Assembly: GCF_001280565.1 (NCBI RefSeq)
Contig: NZ_LGRO01000001.1
Coordinates: forward strand, 806,001 to 870,000
Origin: Sulfobacillus thermosulfidooxidans
Lineage (GTDB): Bacteria > Bacillota > Sulfobacillia > Sulfobacillales > Sulfobacillaceae
Direction: 5' to 3'
Length of the DNA: 64,000 nt
The translations under genes were made by a program, and so were the position numbers. The notes under the pieces are model-generated. The model worked only from the letters and a program-made list of their open reading frames with translations, was not told where the DNA came from and did no database searches. The stretch's first letter is position 1. Each line of letters begins with the position of its first letter. This document shows, piece by piece, positions 28,167 through 37,999 of this stretch.

Positions 28167-31100
28167 ACGATCGGATATTCATAAGGTCTTGGTCATTGGT
28201 TCGGGACCGATAATCATTGGTCAAGCGGCCGAGTTTGACTATGCTGGTACCCAGGCGTGTCGGGCCTTAAAAGAAGAAGGGCTGGAAGTTGTCTTAGTCA
28301 ACAGTAATCCGGCCACGATTATGACCGATTTATCGGTCGCTGATGTTGTCTATTTAGAGCCTCTTACGGTATCTTTTCTCGCCTATATCTTAGGGAAAGA
28401 GCGACCTGATGGGGTATTGGCCACGCTAGGTGGCCAGATGGGCTTGAATTTGGCTTCGGAACTAGGGCGTACGGGGGTTCTCACTGACCTCGGTATTCCT
28501 TTGTTAGGCACTCCCTTGTCGGCTATCAAAATGGCTGAAGATCGGGAAGCCTTCCGGAATTTGATGATCGAATTGGGCCATCCCATTGCCAGAAGCCGAA
28601 CGGTTACCACAGTCGAAGAAGGTATAGTATTTGCCCAGGAGATTGGATATCCAGTCGTTCTCAGGCCTGCCTATACCTTGGGGGGAACGGGGGGAGGCTT
28701 TGCCCATAACGACGAAGAATTGCTAGAACGCTTACCCCATGCGCTCGCCTTAAGTCCTATTACTCAAGTTCTCGTGGAAGAATCGATCGCCGGATACAAA
28801 GAAGTCGAGTATGAAGTCATCCGGGACCAGGTTGGTAATACCATTACGGTTTGCAATATGGAGAATTTTGATCCAGTCGGCATTCATACTGGTGACTCAA
28901 TTGTTGTGGCGCCCAGTCAAACCTTAACGGATTATGAGTACCAAATGCTACGTACGGCAGCCATCGACATTGTTAGCCATTTAGGAGTGGTAGGAGGCTG
29001 CAATGTGCAATTTGCCTTACATCCCGATGGACGTTACCGGGTGATTGAAGTGAATCCCCGGGTTTCTCGGTCGAGTGCTCTAGCCTCAAAAGCGACCGGC
29101 TATCCGATTGCCCGGATTGTCTCCAAAATTGCAATTGGGTTGACTCTGCCCGAAATCGCTAATCCCGTGACAGTGAATACCACAGCCGCGTTTGAACCGG
29201 CTCTCGATTATGTTGTCGTCAAAATTCCCCGGTGGCCATTCGACAAGTTTCCAACGGCAGAACGACGGCTAGGCACTCAAATGAAAGCGACGGGAGAAGT
29301 TATGGCCATTGACCGTACCTTCGCTGGGGGGCTGCAAAAAGCTGTGCGATCTTTGGAAATTAAGCGCATCTCGCTGAGCCGGCCCGACTTGGAGACACGT
29401 TCCGATGAGGAGATTTGGGCGGGTATCGTCGATGTGACGGATGAACGCTTGTTTTTCGTTGCCGAGGGTCTCAGACGCGGATTTTCTGTTGACGAGATTG
29501 CTCGGCGTACGGCCATTGATCGCTGGTTTGTGGAGGGAATTGCTGACATTATTGAGACCGAATCATGGATCTTGCAACATCCAGACCAGTGGCTCGAGCG
29601 TGCTCGCGAACTTAAACAAAAAGGTTTTGCAGATCGACGGATTGCAGAATTAATTCATTCTACCGAAGACGAAGTCCGGCGTCTGCGCATCCTTCATGGC
29701 ATCATACCTACCTACAAAATGGTGGATACCTGCGCCGGTGAATTTCCTGCTCAAACTCCTTACTATTACGCCACCTACGAGGAACAGAATGAGGCAGAAC
29801 CTCTTGACGGCCCGAAAATTCTCGTAATTGGGTCAGGGCCTATACGGATCGGTCAAGGCATCGAATTTGACGCCGCAAGTGTTTATGCTCTGAATGCTTT
29901 GCGACGGTTGGGTTATAAAGCGATTATGGTAAACAATAATCCGGAAACAGTATCAACTGATTTTAATGCGTCAGACCGTTTGTATTTCGAACCGATTACG
30001 CTAGAAGATGTTTTGAACATCGTCGACTGGGAAAAGCCTGATGGCGTAGTCGTGCAATTTGGTGGACAAACAGCTATCAATTTGGCGGAAGCGCTCACAA
30101 GACATGGGGTAAAAATCGTTGGAACCGATTTAAGAGGCTTGCAACAAGCGGAAGACCGGGAATTATTTGACGAGCTATTAGAGGAACTGCACATCAAACG
30201 ACCACCTGGGTTAGCCGTGACAACCCCGGATCAAGCTTTTGAAGCCGCCGAAAAAATTGGGTTTCCGCTTCTAGTCCGTCCCTCGTATGTGCTAGGGGGA
30301 CGAGCCATGAAAATTGTCGAGGACCGGGGACAATTAGAACGGTACTTGCAGGAAAACCACGAAATGGGAGCCGACCAGCCTCTTCTGATGGACCGCTATA
30401 TGAGTGGACTCGAGTTGGAGGTCGATGCTGTGAGTGATGGACGGCGTGTTCTTATTCCGGCCGTCATGGAACATGTAGAACGGGCTGGGGTGCATTCTGG
30501 GGACTCTGTGGCTGTGTTGCCACCCGTGCGCGCTTCCCACAGTATTATTGACCAAGTTGTCGATATTTCAACGAAACTCTGTCGCGGTCTCGGTGTGAAG
30601 GGACTGTTAAATATTCAGTTTGTGGCGGTAGATAATCAAGTCTATGTTATCGAAGCCAATCCCCGCTCTAGCCGAACCGTCCCCTTTGTCATTAAAGCCA
30701 CTGGCGTACCCTTAGTGGATTTAGCGATGGAAGCCAGTCTTACCGGTCATTTTGATGAGCGATGGGGTGAGGGGCTATTAGCGGCGCCCGATCATTTTTC
30801 CGTGAAAATGCCCGTATTTTCCTTTGCCAAACTTGGACAGGTCGATGCTATCTTAGGTCCTGAGATGAAATCAACGGGCGAAGTTATGGGGATTGACCAT
30901 GACTTTTCTAGCGCCCTTTATAAGGCGTTGATTGGCGGGGGATTCCGCTTACCCGCGGGAGGAAAAATTTTGGTGACGATTGCTGATGCCGACAAAGCAG
31001 AAGCCTTACCCTACTTACGTGAATTAGCAAACTTAGGTTACCGGTTGTATGCGACTGCCGGGACTTTGGCCATGTTATCGGCCCAAGGGATTCCTGCCAC

Positions 31101-31371
31101 GCCTGTTTACAAAATTCGGGAACGACGCCCCCATTTGGTGGATCTTATCCACCAAGGCCAGTTTGATTTGGTTATCAATACGATTACCGTCGGCGGAGAT
31201 CAGGAACGAGAAGGATTTCTTATTCGTCGGGCAGCTGTGGAGCAAGGCATCTTGTGTTTTACCTCGCTTGATACGGTCCGCGCCGCCATCGAGGCCCTGA
31301 AAGGTCGGCAACGGCAAACATTTTCAGTGCATCCCTTAAATGAATGGTTGCACGTAGGGCAGGTGAGATAG
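28159..31371 (+). CDS. carB: Carbamoyl-phosphate synthase large chain
   Basis: Makes carbamoyl phosphate from bicarbonate, ammonia and two ATP. Two homologous ATP-grasp halves begin at VLVIGSGPIIIGQAAEFDYA-like and ILVIGSGPIRIGQGIEFDAA segments (about residues 10 and 555). The C-terminal allosteric MGS-like domain (ATAGTLAMLSAQG, VNTITVGG-type) follows. Length 1070 is full. It starts 8 bases inside carA. Confidence 0.97.
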   Translation: MPKRSDIHKVLVIGSGPIIIGQAAEFDYAGTQACRALKEEGLEVVLVNSNPATIMTDLSVADVVYLEPLTVSFLAYILGKERPDGVLATLGGQMGLNLASELGRTGVLTDLGIPLLGTPLSAIKMAEDREAFRNLMIELGHPIARSRTVTTVEEGIVFAQEIGYPVVLRPAYTLGGTGGGFAHNDEELLERLPHALALSPITQVLVEESIAGYKEVEYEVIRDQVGNTITVCNMENFDPVGIHTGDSIVVAPSQTLTDYEYQMLRTAAIDIVSHLGVVGGCNVQFALHPDGRYRVIEVNPRVSRSSALASKATGYPIARIVSKIAIGLTLPEIANPVTVNTTAAFEPALDYVVVKIPRWPFDKFPTAERRLGTQMKATGEVMAIDRTFAGGLQKAVRSLEIKRISLSRPDLETRSDEEIWAGIVDVTDERLFFVAEGLRRGFSVDEIARRTAIDRWFVEGIADIIETESWILQHPDQWLERARELKQKGFADRRIAELIHSTEDEVRRLRILHGIIPTYKMVDTCAGEFPAQTPYYYATYEEQNEAEPLDGPKILVIGSGPIRIGQGIEFDAASVYALNALRRLGYKAIMVNNNPETVSTDFNASDRLYFEPITLEDVLNIVDWEKPDGVVVQFGGQTAINLAEALTRHGVKIVGTDLRGLQQAEDRELFDELLEELHIKRPPGLAVTTPDQAFEAAEKIGFPLLVRPSYVLGGRAMKIVEDRGQLERYLQENHEMGADQPLLMDRYMSGLELEVDAVSDGRRVLIPAVMEHVERAGVHSGDSVAVLPPVRASHSIIDQVVDISTKLCRGLGVKGLLNIQFVAVDNQVYVIEANPRSSRTVPFVIKATGVPLVDLAMEASLTGHFDERWGEGLLAAPDHFSVKMPVFSFAKLGQVDAILGPEMKSTGEVMGIDHDFSSALYKALIGGGFRLPAGGKILVTIADADKAEALPYLRELANLGYRLYATAGTLAMLSAQGIPATPVYKIRERRPHLVDLIHQGQFDLVINTITVGGDQEREGFLIRRAAVEQGILCFTSLDTVRAAIEALKGRQRQTFSVHPLNEWLHVGQVR

Positions 31372-31372
31372 T

Positions 31373-32152
31373 ATGGCGATCGGGAATACCTGGTCCAAAA
31401 GTCCCATTATCGAACGGAATGAAGTGGCAGACGGGCACGTGGAATTGATATTAAAAAGCCCGGAACTGGCGAAAGCCATTCCGGGGCAATTTGCCCACGT
31501 GTTGACACCGGGAATGTTAAGACGCCCTATCTCGTTTTCTCGTTTGGACACCATTCACGGCGAAGTGGGCATTTTATTCCAAATTGTCGGTTCAGGCACC
31601 CAGTGGTTGGCGGAACGTCAAGTGGGAGAGGAACTCGATGTGTTAGGCCCGTTAGGACACGGCTTTCCCGCTCCGGATCCGTCAAGACCGTGGGTGCTGG
31701 TGGGAGGTGGTGTCGGCATTCCGCCTTTGTATAGTGCGGCTCAAGCGTGGATCTCAACCACCAAAAATCCACCTTTTGTCATTATCGGGGCGCGTAAATC
31801 CGCGTGGGTATTGATGGTAGAGGATTTTAAGGCACTTGGATTGCGGATTGAAGTGACGACCGATGATGGCAGTGCAGGTCATCATGGTACCGTTCTCGGA
31901 CCGCTTGAACAGTGGTTAAGCCGACATGAGAATGCGCAAGTGTATGCATGTGGTCCGACACCAATGCTGAAAGCTATTGCTAACCTGGCTCATGAACACA
32001 TAACGGCTTATTTGGCGTTAGAACAACGCATGGGGTGTGGGATTGGCGCGTGTTTGGCCTGTGTGGTGCCGGCGAAAGGAGAACGGGGTCTATCTTACCG
32101 GAGAGTGTGTACAGAAGGTCCCGTGTTTCGAGCAGAGGAGCTGATGTGGTAA
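31373..32152 (+). CDS. pyrK: Dihydroorotate dehydrogenase B, electron-transfer subunit PyrK
   Basis: FAD/[2Fe-2S] protein that passes electrons from PyrD to NAD+. The N-terminal ferredoxin-reductase-like FAD domain includes RRPISFSR; VLVGGGVGIPPLYSAA and YACGPTPMLKA mark the NAD domain; the cluster cysteines are in MGCGIGACLACVVPAKG plus YRRVCTEGPVF. Length 259. One base separates it from carB, and it shares a base with pyrD, its partner. Confidence 0.95.
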   Translation: MAIGNTWSKSPIIERNEVADGHVELILKSPELAKAIPGQFAHVLTPGMLRRPISFSRLDTIHGEVGILFQIVGSGTQWLAERQVGEELDVLGPLGHGFPAPDPSRPWVLVGGGVGIPPLYSAAQAWISTTKNPPFVIIGARKSAWVLMVEDFKALGLRIEVTTDDGSAGHHGTVLGPLEQWLSRHENAQVYACGPTPMLKAIANLAHEHITAYLALEQRMGCGIGACLACVVPAKGERGLSYRRVCTEGPVFRAEELMW

Positions 32153-33108
32153 TGGATTTGCGCGTAGTTTTGCCAAGGGGGTTGGAATTGAGTAATCCGG
32201 TGATGGCTGCATCCGGAACCTTCGGTTTTGGCCCAGAGTACAGCCAATTTGTCAACATTGATGCTTTGGGCGGTATCAGTGTCAAAGGGGTATCACCAGA
32301 ACCGTGGACCGGCAATCCTCCTCCGCGAATATGGGAAACACCGATGGGACTTTTGAATTCCATTGGATTACAAAATCCCGGGGTGGATGTTTTTATTGAA
32401 AAGGATTTGCCATTTTTAAGACAGCATCAACCGCGTGTGATCGTCAACATTATTGGTCATACAGTAGATGAGTATCAACGGGTCGCTGAACGGCTCAATG
32501 GACTCGATGGGGTACATGCCTTGGAAGTGAATATTTCCTGCCCTAATATCAAAGAGGGTGGCATGAGCTTTGGACAGGATCCAGACCAAGCCTATGCCGT
32601 GACCCACGCAGTCCGACAAGTCACCAACCTGCCTATTATGGTCAAATTGTCTCCCAATGTGACATCACCAGTTATGATTGCACAAGCCATCGAGGCAGCC
32701 GGGGCCGATATGATTTCCGCGATTAATACCCTTGTCGGATTAGCGATTGATATTGATCATAGGCGTCCCGCTTTGGGGGGCATCACAGGCGGGTTGTCTG
32801 GGCCAGCGATTAAACCAGTGGCCTTACGTATTATTTATGAAGTTGCCCAAGCGGTTCACATCCCCATTATAGGAATGGGGGGCATTGCCAGTGCTACTGA
32901 TGTCTTGGAATTTTTAATGGCTGGAGCCAGTGCCGTTATGGTGGGGACCATTACCTTTCAATTTCCAGACCGGATGAATCAAATTATTAACGAACTGCCT
33001 CAGGTACTCGAGTCCCATGGATTTACGTCATTGCAAGATGCTGTGGGAGCGGCCTTGCCCGGGAAATCCATGTGGCCTCCTCAAGAGGAGATGACATATG
33101 AATCCTAA
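32152..33108 (+). CDS. pyrD: Dihydroorotate dehydrogenase B, catalytic subunit
   Basis: Class 1B FMN enzyme that oxidises dihydroorotate with PyrK. NISCPNIKEGG carries the catalytic Cys that distinguishes class 1 from the membrane class 2 enzymes; ASGTFGFGPEY, ISVKGV, GGLSGPAIKPVAL and GMGGI complete the FMN barrel. The ATG at 32152 shares a base with the pyrK TAA; an in-frame GTG lies at 32146. Length 318. Confidence 0.95.
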   Translation: MDLRVVLPRGLELSNPVMAASGTFGFGPEYSQFVNIDALGGISVKGVSPEPWTGNPPPRIWETPMGLLNSIGLQNPGVDVFIEKDLPFLRQHQPRVIVNIIGHTVDEYQRVAERLNGLDGVHALEVNISCPNIKEGGMSFGQDPDQAYAVTHAVRQVTNLPIMVKLSPNVTSPVMIAQAIEAAGADMISAINTLVGLAIDIDHRRPALGGITGGLSGPAIKPVALRIIYEVAQAVHIPIIGMGGIASATDVLEFLMAGASAVMVGTITFQFPDRMNQIINELPQVLESHGFTSLQDAVGAALPGKSMWPPQEEMTYES

Positions 33109-33811
33109 CCCAGCAAATCTTCAGCCCACGCGTTTTTGGATTGCGTTAGACGTGCCTGACCAAAAAGTGGCCGAACAATGGATGGCCCGCTTTCCTAATC
33201 ATAAAGACTATAAAGTTGGGATGGAGCTGTTTTACCGAACGGGACCGGATGTTATTAAAAAATGGATTGGGGAAGATGGCCTATCGATCTTTTTAGATCT
33301 CAAATTGCATGATATTCCCAGGACCGTAGCCGCAGCCATCTCACAGCTCGATGAGCTTGGGGTCAGTTTGACCACGATTCACTTGATGGGAGGCCGGGCC
33401 ATGTGTGAAGCGGCAGTTCAGGCCCGGACCCAGTTAAGTATTGTGGGGGTTAGTGTTTTAACGAGCTTGGGCAACGATGATTTAACGATGATCGGAATCT
33501 CATCAAACGTGGCTGACCAAGTTACGCGCTTAGCTGCTATCGGTAGGGATACGGGACTTGACGGGATCGTCTTATCAGGGCAAGAGTTAATAGTTCTGAG
33601 CCCTTTGTGGCCTGGGGCACGGTTTGTTGTACCTGGCATTCGAAAAGCACCAGATCCATCAAATGATCAAAAACGGGTAATTACTCCAGAAAAAGCCGTC
33701 AACTATGGAGCAACGGATTTAGTGATTGGCCGAACATTGCTGCAGGCCAAGGATCCCCAAGCGACATATCAAGAATTGACTAAATTATTGCAAGGGGGCA
33801 AAAAGTCGTGA
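33098..33811 (+). CDS. pyrF: Orotidine 5'-phosphate decarboxylase
   Basis: Last step to UMP. The catalytic Asp/Lys array is in FLDLKLHDIPRTV at about residues 67-79; the phosphate-binding part reads VVPGIRK and DLVIGRTLLQAKDP. Length 237, TIM barrel. SD GAGGAGA is inside pyrD, which it overlaps by 11 bases, and it overlaps pyrE by 4. Confidence 0.96.
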   Translation: MNPNPANLQPTRFWIALDVPDQKVAEQWMARFPNHKDYKVGMELFYRTGPDVIKKWIGEDGLSIFLDLKLHDIPRTVAAAISQLDELGVSLTTIHLMGGRAMCEAAVQARTQLSIVGVSVLTSLGNDDLTMIGISSNVADQVTRLAAIGRDTGLDGIVLSGQELIVLSPLWPGARFVVPGIRKAPDPSNDQKRVITPEKAVNYGATDLVIGRTLLQAKDPQATYQELTKLLQGGKKS

Positions 33812-34383
33812 GCGCAGCCGGAACGTTGGAGGATTTACGGGAGATTGGGGCATATTTGCAAGGACATTTTCTTTTGACTACGGGTCGTCACAGTGACACG
33901 TTCTTTCTATTGGCCCGCTTAACCGAACGACCCGACAAATTGCGCGCTTGGATTTCACTGCTACAAGAACAAATGCAGGATATCTCGGCTCGTACAGTCG
34001 TCGGACCCGCAATGGGAGGCATTCTGCCGGCTTATCAATTGGCGGCCCTCAGACCATCCAATCGGGTGATCTTTGCTGAAAAGGGTGAGGGAGGAAACAT
34101 GGTGTTTCGCCGGGGTTTTCAATTAGAAAAAGGGGAACCGGTAATTATTATCGAGGACGCGGTGACCACCGGAAGTTCCGTCAACAAGGTGATTGATGCG
34201 GTGAGGGATCAAGGAGCCCATGTAGCTGCCATCGGGTGCCTGGTTAACCGGACCCAAGACCAAAGGGTTCCCTGGACAGTACCGTTTTTCTCGGTCTTAA
34301 ATGTTAGCGGCATTCAAAACTGGGCTCCGGATGACTGTCCCTTATGTCATCAGGGGATTCCTCTGACAAAACCCAAACAGTAA
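33808..34383 (+). CDS. pyrE: Orotate phosphoribosyltransferase
   Basis: Makes OMP from orotate and PRPP. The PRPP loop is VIIIEDAVTTGSSVNKVIDA at about residues 112-131, and VVGPAMGGILPAYQLA precedes it. Length 191. GTG start in a GTGA overlap with pyrF. It ends the pyr operon and stops 3 bases from the end of the converging rqcH, with no room for an intervening terminator; no uracil permease gene is in the operon. Confidence 0.95.
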   Translation: MSAAGTLEDLREIGAYLQGHFLLTTGRHSDTFFLLARLTERPDKLRAWISLLQEQMQDISARTVVGPAMGGILPAYQLAALRPSNRVIFAEKGEGGNMVFRRGFQLEKGEPVIIIEDAVTTGSSVNKVIDAVRDQGAHVAAIGCLVNRTQDQRVPWTVPFFSVLNVSGIQNWAPDDCPLCHQGIPLTKPKQ

Positions 34384-34386
34384 TAC

Positions 34387-35970
34387 TTAATCGATTAATT
34401 TGTCATGCGTTGCTCCTAAACGCCTAAGCCGTTCGGGATCAGGGGTCACGTAGAGCGTTTTTTCGCGTTCATAAAGCACTTGCCCTATGTCGGCATGCGG
34501 GCGTTTTCGAACAAATTTGCGTTTAGTGTAATCCACAGCCACCGTTGATGAGTGCTTGGCCGGACTGTAATAAGCAGCGAGATGGGCGGCATCCAACAGA
34601 TCATCGAGGTTAGGTTGGCGTTTTCCACTAAACAAAATCACATGCGATCCCGGCGCTTGTTTGACGTGAAACCACAAATCATCCGGTCGGGCTCGGCGCA
34701 TGGTTAATTCCTGATTTTCTTCACGGTTACGTCCGACAAAAATGTCAAACCCGCCGGTGCTAACAAACCGCCGAAATGGCTGATTTTCCAGGTGTTTGGA
34801 TCGCGCCGGCGAAGCGACCTGTTTTAATTCATCGCGGTAATATGATGTGGGATGATTTTGTTGGGCCAAACTCAACGCTTGTTCAGCGTGGGTGAGTTCT
34901 TCCCGAAGAATTTCCGCAAGGCGGGTACTGGCGGCAACGCGACTTTTGGCCTTTTTGTACAGTCTATAGCAATGTTCTGCCATCTCTGCGGGGGTCTTAT
35001 CCTCCGGCAGCGCGAGAGTAACGAAGCGTGAGGGATCAGCAAAGGAGGGAATGGTGAGCTCCTGGTGATTCTTAAACTGATACTGATAGGCCAACCACAA
35101 ATCACCTTCATCTTTCCATTTTTCTACCTCCTCCTGCTGACTTTGTTCGGTTTCAGCCAATTTGGTGCGTAGATGCTGCACCCGATCTTTCCAATACGCT
35201 ACGAGTTGTTGTTGTAGGTTGATGCGCAACCGTTCCTGTTCTTTCTCAAAAAATAGATTGTCCAGGACTTTATCAGGATTTTCCACGAGTTCAGCATGCC
35301 ACCCTGGCAACGGAAAAACCCATAAATCTTGGATTTTGTCTTGGCGAAGGAGAACAAATGGAAGGGTGGACGTTGTGTATTGCTGGCAAAACGCGTCGAA
35401 TGGCCACTGCCCGGGTTCTGGCACGAGTTTGCGGATTAAAGGCGAGATATCGCTGAATTGATGGGTTTGGCAGGCATTGGGTAACGGGGCAGGGGCTTGG
35501 TAGAGTTGACCAGGGCGAATGATTCGCTGGTGGTTTTTGTCCTGAAAGTGACGCAAGGCTTCCAAAATTTTATATTCGGAATCGAGTACGATGAGATTGG
35601 TTACGTGACCCGTAAGCTCGATGACCAAATAGCCATAGCTAGGCTGTCCCCAATCATCAGTCCAATGCACTTTAAACCACAGAATTCGATCAAATGCCGG
35701 CGTAAACACGGCGTCAATGGTTAAGGGCAAAAACCGCGCAAAAAGAGGATGAGTCGCTTTGGGCAACTCAAAGCGGTGATGAGTTTCATGTATGCGGGCA
35801 AGCCCGGGTGTGAAAGCTATTAAAATGAAAAGTTTTTCGTGGGCATCTTTGTGCCATCCTTGGAAAACCACGTGCGTTTTATCTGCCCAAGCCGAGGAGA
35901 GTTCGACATCTTGCCAGCGTGTATTCCAGTGGCGGGCTAATCGCTCAAGTAAAAAAGCATCAAAAGGCAT
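34387..35970 (-). CDS. rqcH: Ribosome quality control protein RqcH (NFACT family)
   Basis: Binds peptidyl-tRNA-obstructed 50S subunits and directs C-terminal alanine tailing. Layout: NFACT-N domain (1-170) with an Asp-Arg pair at 94-95 that corresponds in position to the Bacillus DR pair needed for tRNA recruitment; helix-hairpin-helix and coiled coil (about 250-390); and the NFACT-R domain with FDIFVGRNREENQELTMR and PDDLWFHVKQAPGSHVIL. Length 527. SD GGAGG sits before the ATG. Confidence 0.92.
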   Translation of the reverse strand: MPFDAFLLERLARHWNTRWQDVELSSAWADKTHVVFQGWHKDAHEKLFILIAFTPGLARIHETHHRFELPKATHPLFARFLPLTIDAVFTPAFDRILWFKVHWTDDWGQPSYGYLVIELTGHVTNLIVLDSEYKILEALRHFQDKNHQRIIRPGQLYQAPAPLPNACQTHQFSDISPLIRKLVPEPGQWPFDAFCQQYTTSTLPFVLLRQDKIQDLWVFPLPGWHAELVENPDKVLDNLFFEKEQERLRINLQQQLVAYWKDRVQHLRTKLAETEQSQQEEVEKWKDEGDLWLAYQYQFKNHQELTIPSFADPSRFVTLALPEDKTPAEMAEHCYRLYKKAKSRVAASTRLAEILREELTHAEQALSLAQQNHPTSYYRDELKQVASPARSKHLENQPFRRFVSTGGFDIFVGRNREENQELTMRRARPDDLWFHVKQAPGSHVILFSGKRQPNLDDLLDAAHLAAYYSPAKHSSTVAVDYTKRKFVRKRPHADIGQVLYEREKTLYVTPDPERLRRLGATHDKLID

Positions 35971-36154
35971 TTTGAACCTCCGGAACAGATTTCACGAACT
36001 GCGGTTGAGGCCGTATTGAATGCATTGTACGATTTTGTCGTAGGGATGAAAAGAGTACGGTATAGTAGTAGATTTGTCAATGTAATGGTGGGATAATATC
36101 TCCGTAACTCGATCGGACTATTTGAGAAAATTTTCACAACAGGGAGGTGCGAAA

Positions 36155-37639
36155 GTGGCAAGAGCAACCGGACTCCGGGAAATGTGGCAGGCGTTGCCTC
36201 TGGAACGCTTCACCTCCCGGGAAAATTACATCTGGTTTGTGGTAGCGACGGTCTGTATTGGCGCATTTATGGCGGCCTTAGATGCGAGTATTGTCAATGT
36301 CGCGCTACCCGACTTGACCACATATTTCCACGCTAGCGCGTCGATGGTGAGTTGGGTTTTAATCGCCTACTTACTCACGTTAGCGACGCTCTTGACGCTT
36401 TTTGGACGATTAGCTGACATGTTAGGGCGACGGCCCTTGTACACATTTGGATTTCTGGTATTTATTATTGGTTCCGCAGCATGTGGGGCTGCGGTGAACT
36501 TGCCTATGCTGATTGTTTCGCGTGTCTTTCAAGCGGCAGGTGCGGCGATGTTGCAGGCGAATTCGGTGGCAATTATCACAGCAGCAGTGCCGGCGTCGGT
36601 AAGGGGACGGGCAATTGGATTTCAAGGTTCGGCACAAGCGATTGGATTGTCGTTAGGCCCGGCAATTGGAGGCGCTTTAGTGGGTCTATTTGGATGGCGG
36701 GCCATTTTTTATGTAAATGTTCCCGTGGGACTTTTAGGAACAACAATGGCCGCAATGATTTTGCCAAAAGATAAGTTGTCCGGTCATAAAGCAACCTTCG
36801 ATTGGTGGGGCACATTGTTAATGACACCTTTTTTGGTGTTAGTAATGCTCGCCTTAACGGAAGGTAACAGTTGGGGATGGTCATCTCCCGCTATTCTAGG
36901 CATGTTTGCGGCCGCTGTTTTGTTATTGATTGGATTCATCTTCCGGGAATTATCGTTCCGCGCTCCTCTTGTCGATATGCGTTTGTTTAAAATTCCCGTG
37001 TTTAGCGTAGGAAATTTCACTGGCTTGTTATCGTACTTGGCCATGTTTGGCGTATTGTTTTTGATGCCTTTCTTTTTCGAACGCGTACTCAACTATAGTT
37101 CGGCGGTATCAGGGCTTATCTTAACGGCTGTGCCCTTAGGCATGACTGTGGCGGCGCCGAAAGCGGGTGCTTTGGCGGATCGTTATGGGCCTCGGCTTCT
37201 AACAACATCCGGGATGGCTTTGACCGGTTTGGCATCGCTCTTCTTAGCTTGGACCTTATCGCTAAGGCCCAATGTGACCATGATGGTTATTGAATTGGTC
37301 TTAATCGGTGCTGGTCTTGGGATCTTTACTCCGCCTAACAATTCGTCTGTCATGGGAAGTTTGCCGAGTTCGCGTCTAGGCGTCGGGGGCGGTATTTTGA
37401 ATATGGCGCGATCCTTAGGCATGGCGATGGGGACGGCATTGTCCGGTACCATGCTGGCAGTATTTTTGATGGCTAATGGCGGCGTCGAAAATCCAGGAGG
37501 TCCCAAAGGGCCTTGGATTCCGGCCACACGCTACGCTTTGTTTCTTCTGGTGGTGTTGTCCTTTTTGGCCGCTCTCCTATCCGTATTTCGGGTAACACAG
37601 AAAAAATCACCCGCGGAAAAGATGCCCTTGGAATGGTGA
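36155..37639 (+). CDS. MFS transporter, DHA2 (14-helix) family
   Basis: Proton-driven efflux protein; substrate unknown. Fourteen hydrophobic segments are visible. The DHA2 motif D1 reads LDASIVNVALPDL at about residues 35-47; motif A (GRLADMLGRRPLYTFG) and motif C-like GPAIGGALVG follow. GTG at 36155 is chosen for AGGGAGGTG upstream; a TTG at 36122 lacks a site. Length 494. It stands alone between rqcH and a small gene, with no adjacent regulator. Confidence 0.88.
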   Translation: MARATGLREMWQALPLERFTSRENYIWFVVATVCIGAFMAALDASIVNVALPDLTTYFHASASMVSWVLIAYLLTLATLLTLFGRLADMLGRRPLYTFGFLVFIIGSAACGAAVNLPMLIVSRVFQAAGAAMLQANSVAIITAAVPASVRGRAIGFQGSAQAIGLSLGPAIGGALVGLFGWRAIFYVNVPVGLLGTTMAAMILPKDKLSGHKATFDWWGTLLMTPFLVLVMLALTEGNSWGWSSPAILGMFAAAVLLLIGFIFRELSFRAPLVDMRLFKIPVFSVGNFTGLLSYLAMFGVLFLMPFFFERVLNYSSAVSGLILTAVPLGMTVAAPKAGALADRYGPRLLTTSGMALTGLASLFLAWTLSLRPNVTMMVIELVLIGAGLGIFTPPNNSSVMGSLPSSRLGVGGGILNMARSLGMAMGTALSGTMLAVFLMANGGVENPGGPKGPWIPATRYALFLLVVLSFLAALLSVFRVTQKKSPAEKMPLEW

Positions 37640-37688
37640 GAGATAATTTGGGAGTCATGACATCAGCGAGTTTTCGGTGAAGTGCCAG

Positions 37689-37730
37689 ACAATGACGGCC
37701 TGCTAGTTGTTCTAGTAGGCCGTCCATTGT
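37689..37730. terminator. Long hairpin after the MFS gene, no T run
   Basis: ACAATGACGGCCTGCTAG (37689-37706) pairs with CTAGTAGGCCGTCCATTGT (37712-37730): 18 pairs with one G-U and one bulged C, 5-base loop. No T run follows on either strand, so it may be a bidirectional or processing-stabilised terminator. Confidence 0.5.
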
Positions 37731-37776
37731 ATGCTTAACGTATATTGACCAAACGCGCTGCCAGGAGGGTACGAGG

Positions 37777-37980
37777 ATGTGGACTGTCGTATATATTGCT
37801 CCGACGAAGACAATTGCAGAACGGATTCAAGGCATATTGGAGAATGAAGGGGTTTTGGTCCACCTGAAGACGGTCGAATTAGATGACAACGATCGTGGCA
37901 GTATTGAAATTCAAGTTCCTGAAGGCGAAGCAGAAGAAGCAACAGAAATCATCACGGAACATCTTGGTCGATTACGATAA
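37777..37980 (+). CDS. Small DUF2007-like protein upstream of pyruvate kinase
   Basis: A 67-residue soluble protein with a beta-alpha-beta pattern: WTVVYIAPTKTIAERIQGIL, then VLVHLKTVEL and IEIQVPEGEAEEATEII. This resembles the DUF2007 'putative signal transducing' fold, but I cannot name a function. SD CCAGGAGGG is strong. It ends 19 bases before pyk and probably shares its transcript. Confidence 0.7.
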   Translation: MWTVVYIAPTKTIAERIQGILENEGVLVHLKTVELDDNDRGSIEIQVPEGEAEEATEIITEHLGRLR

Positions 37981-37999
37981 TGAGTAAAGGAGTTCCTAT

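Noticed and set aside
34387-34398. TTAATCGATTAA palindrome at the pyrE/rqcH junction
   Set aside because: It is short, A+T-rich and overlaps the stop codon of rqcH; no reason to see a binding site.
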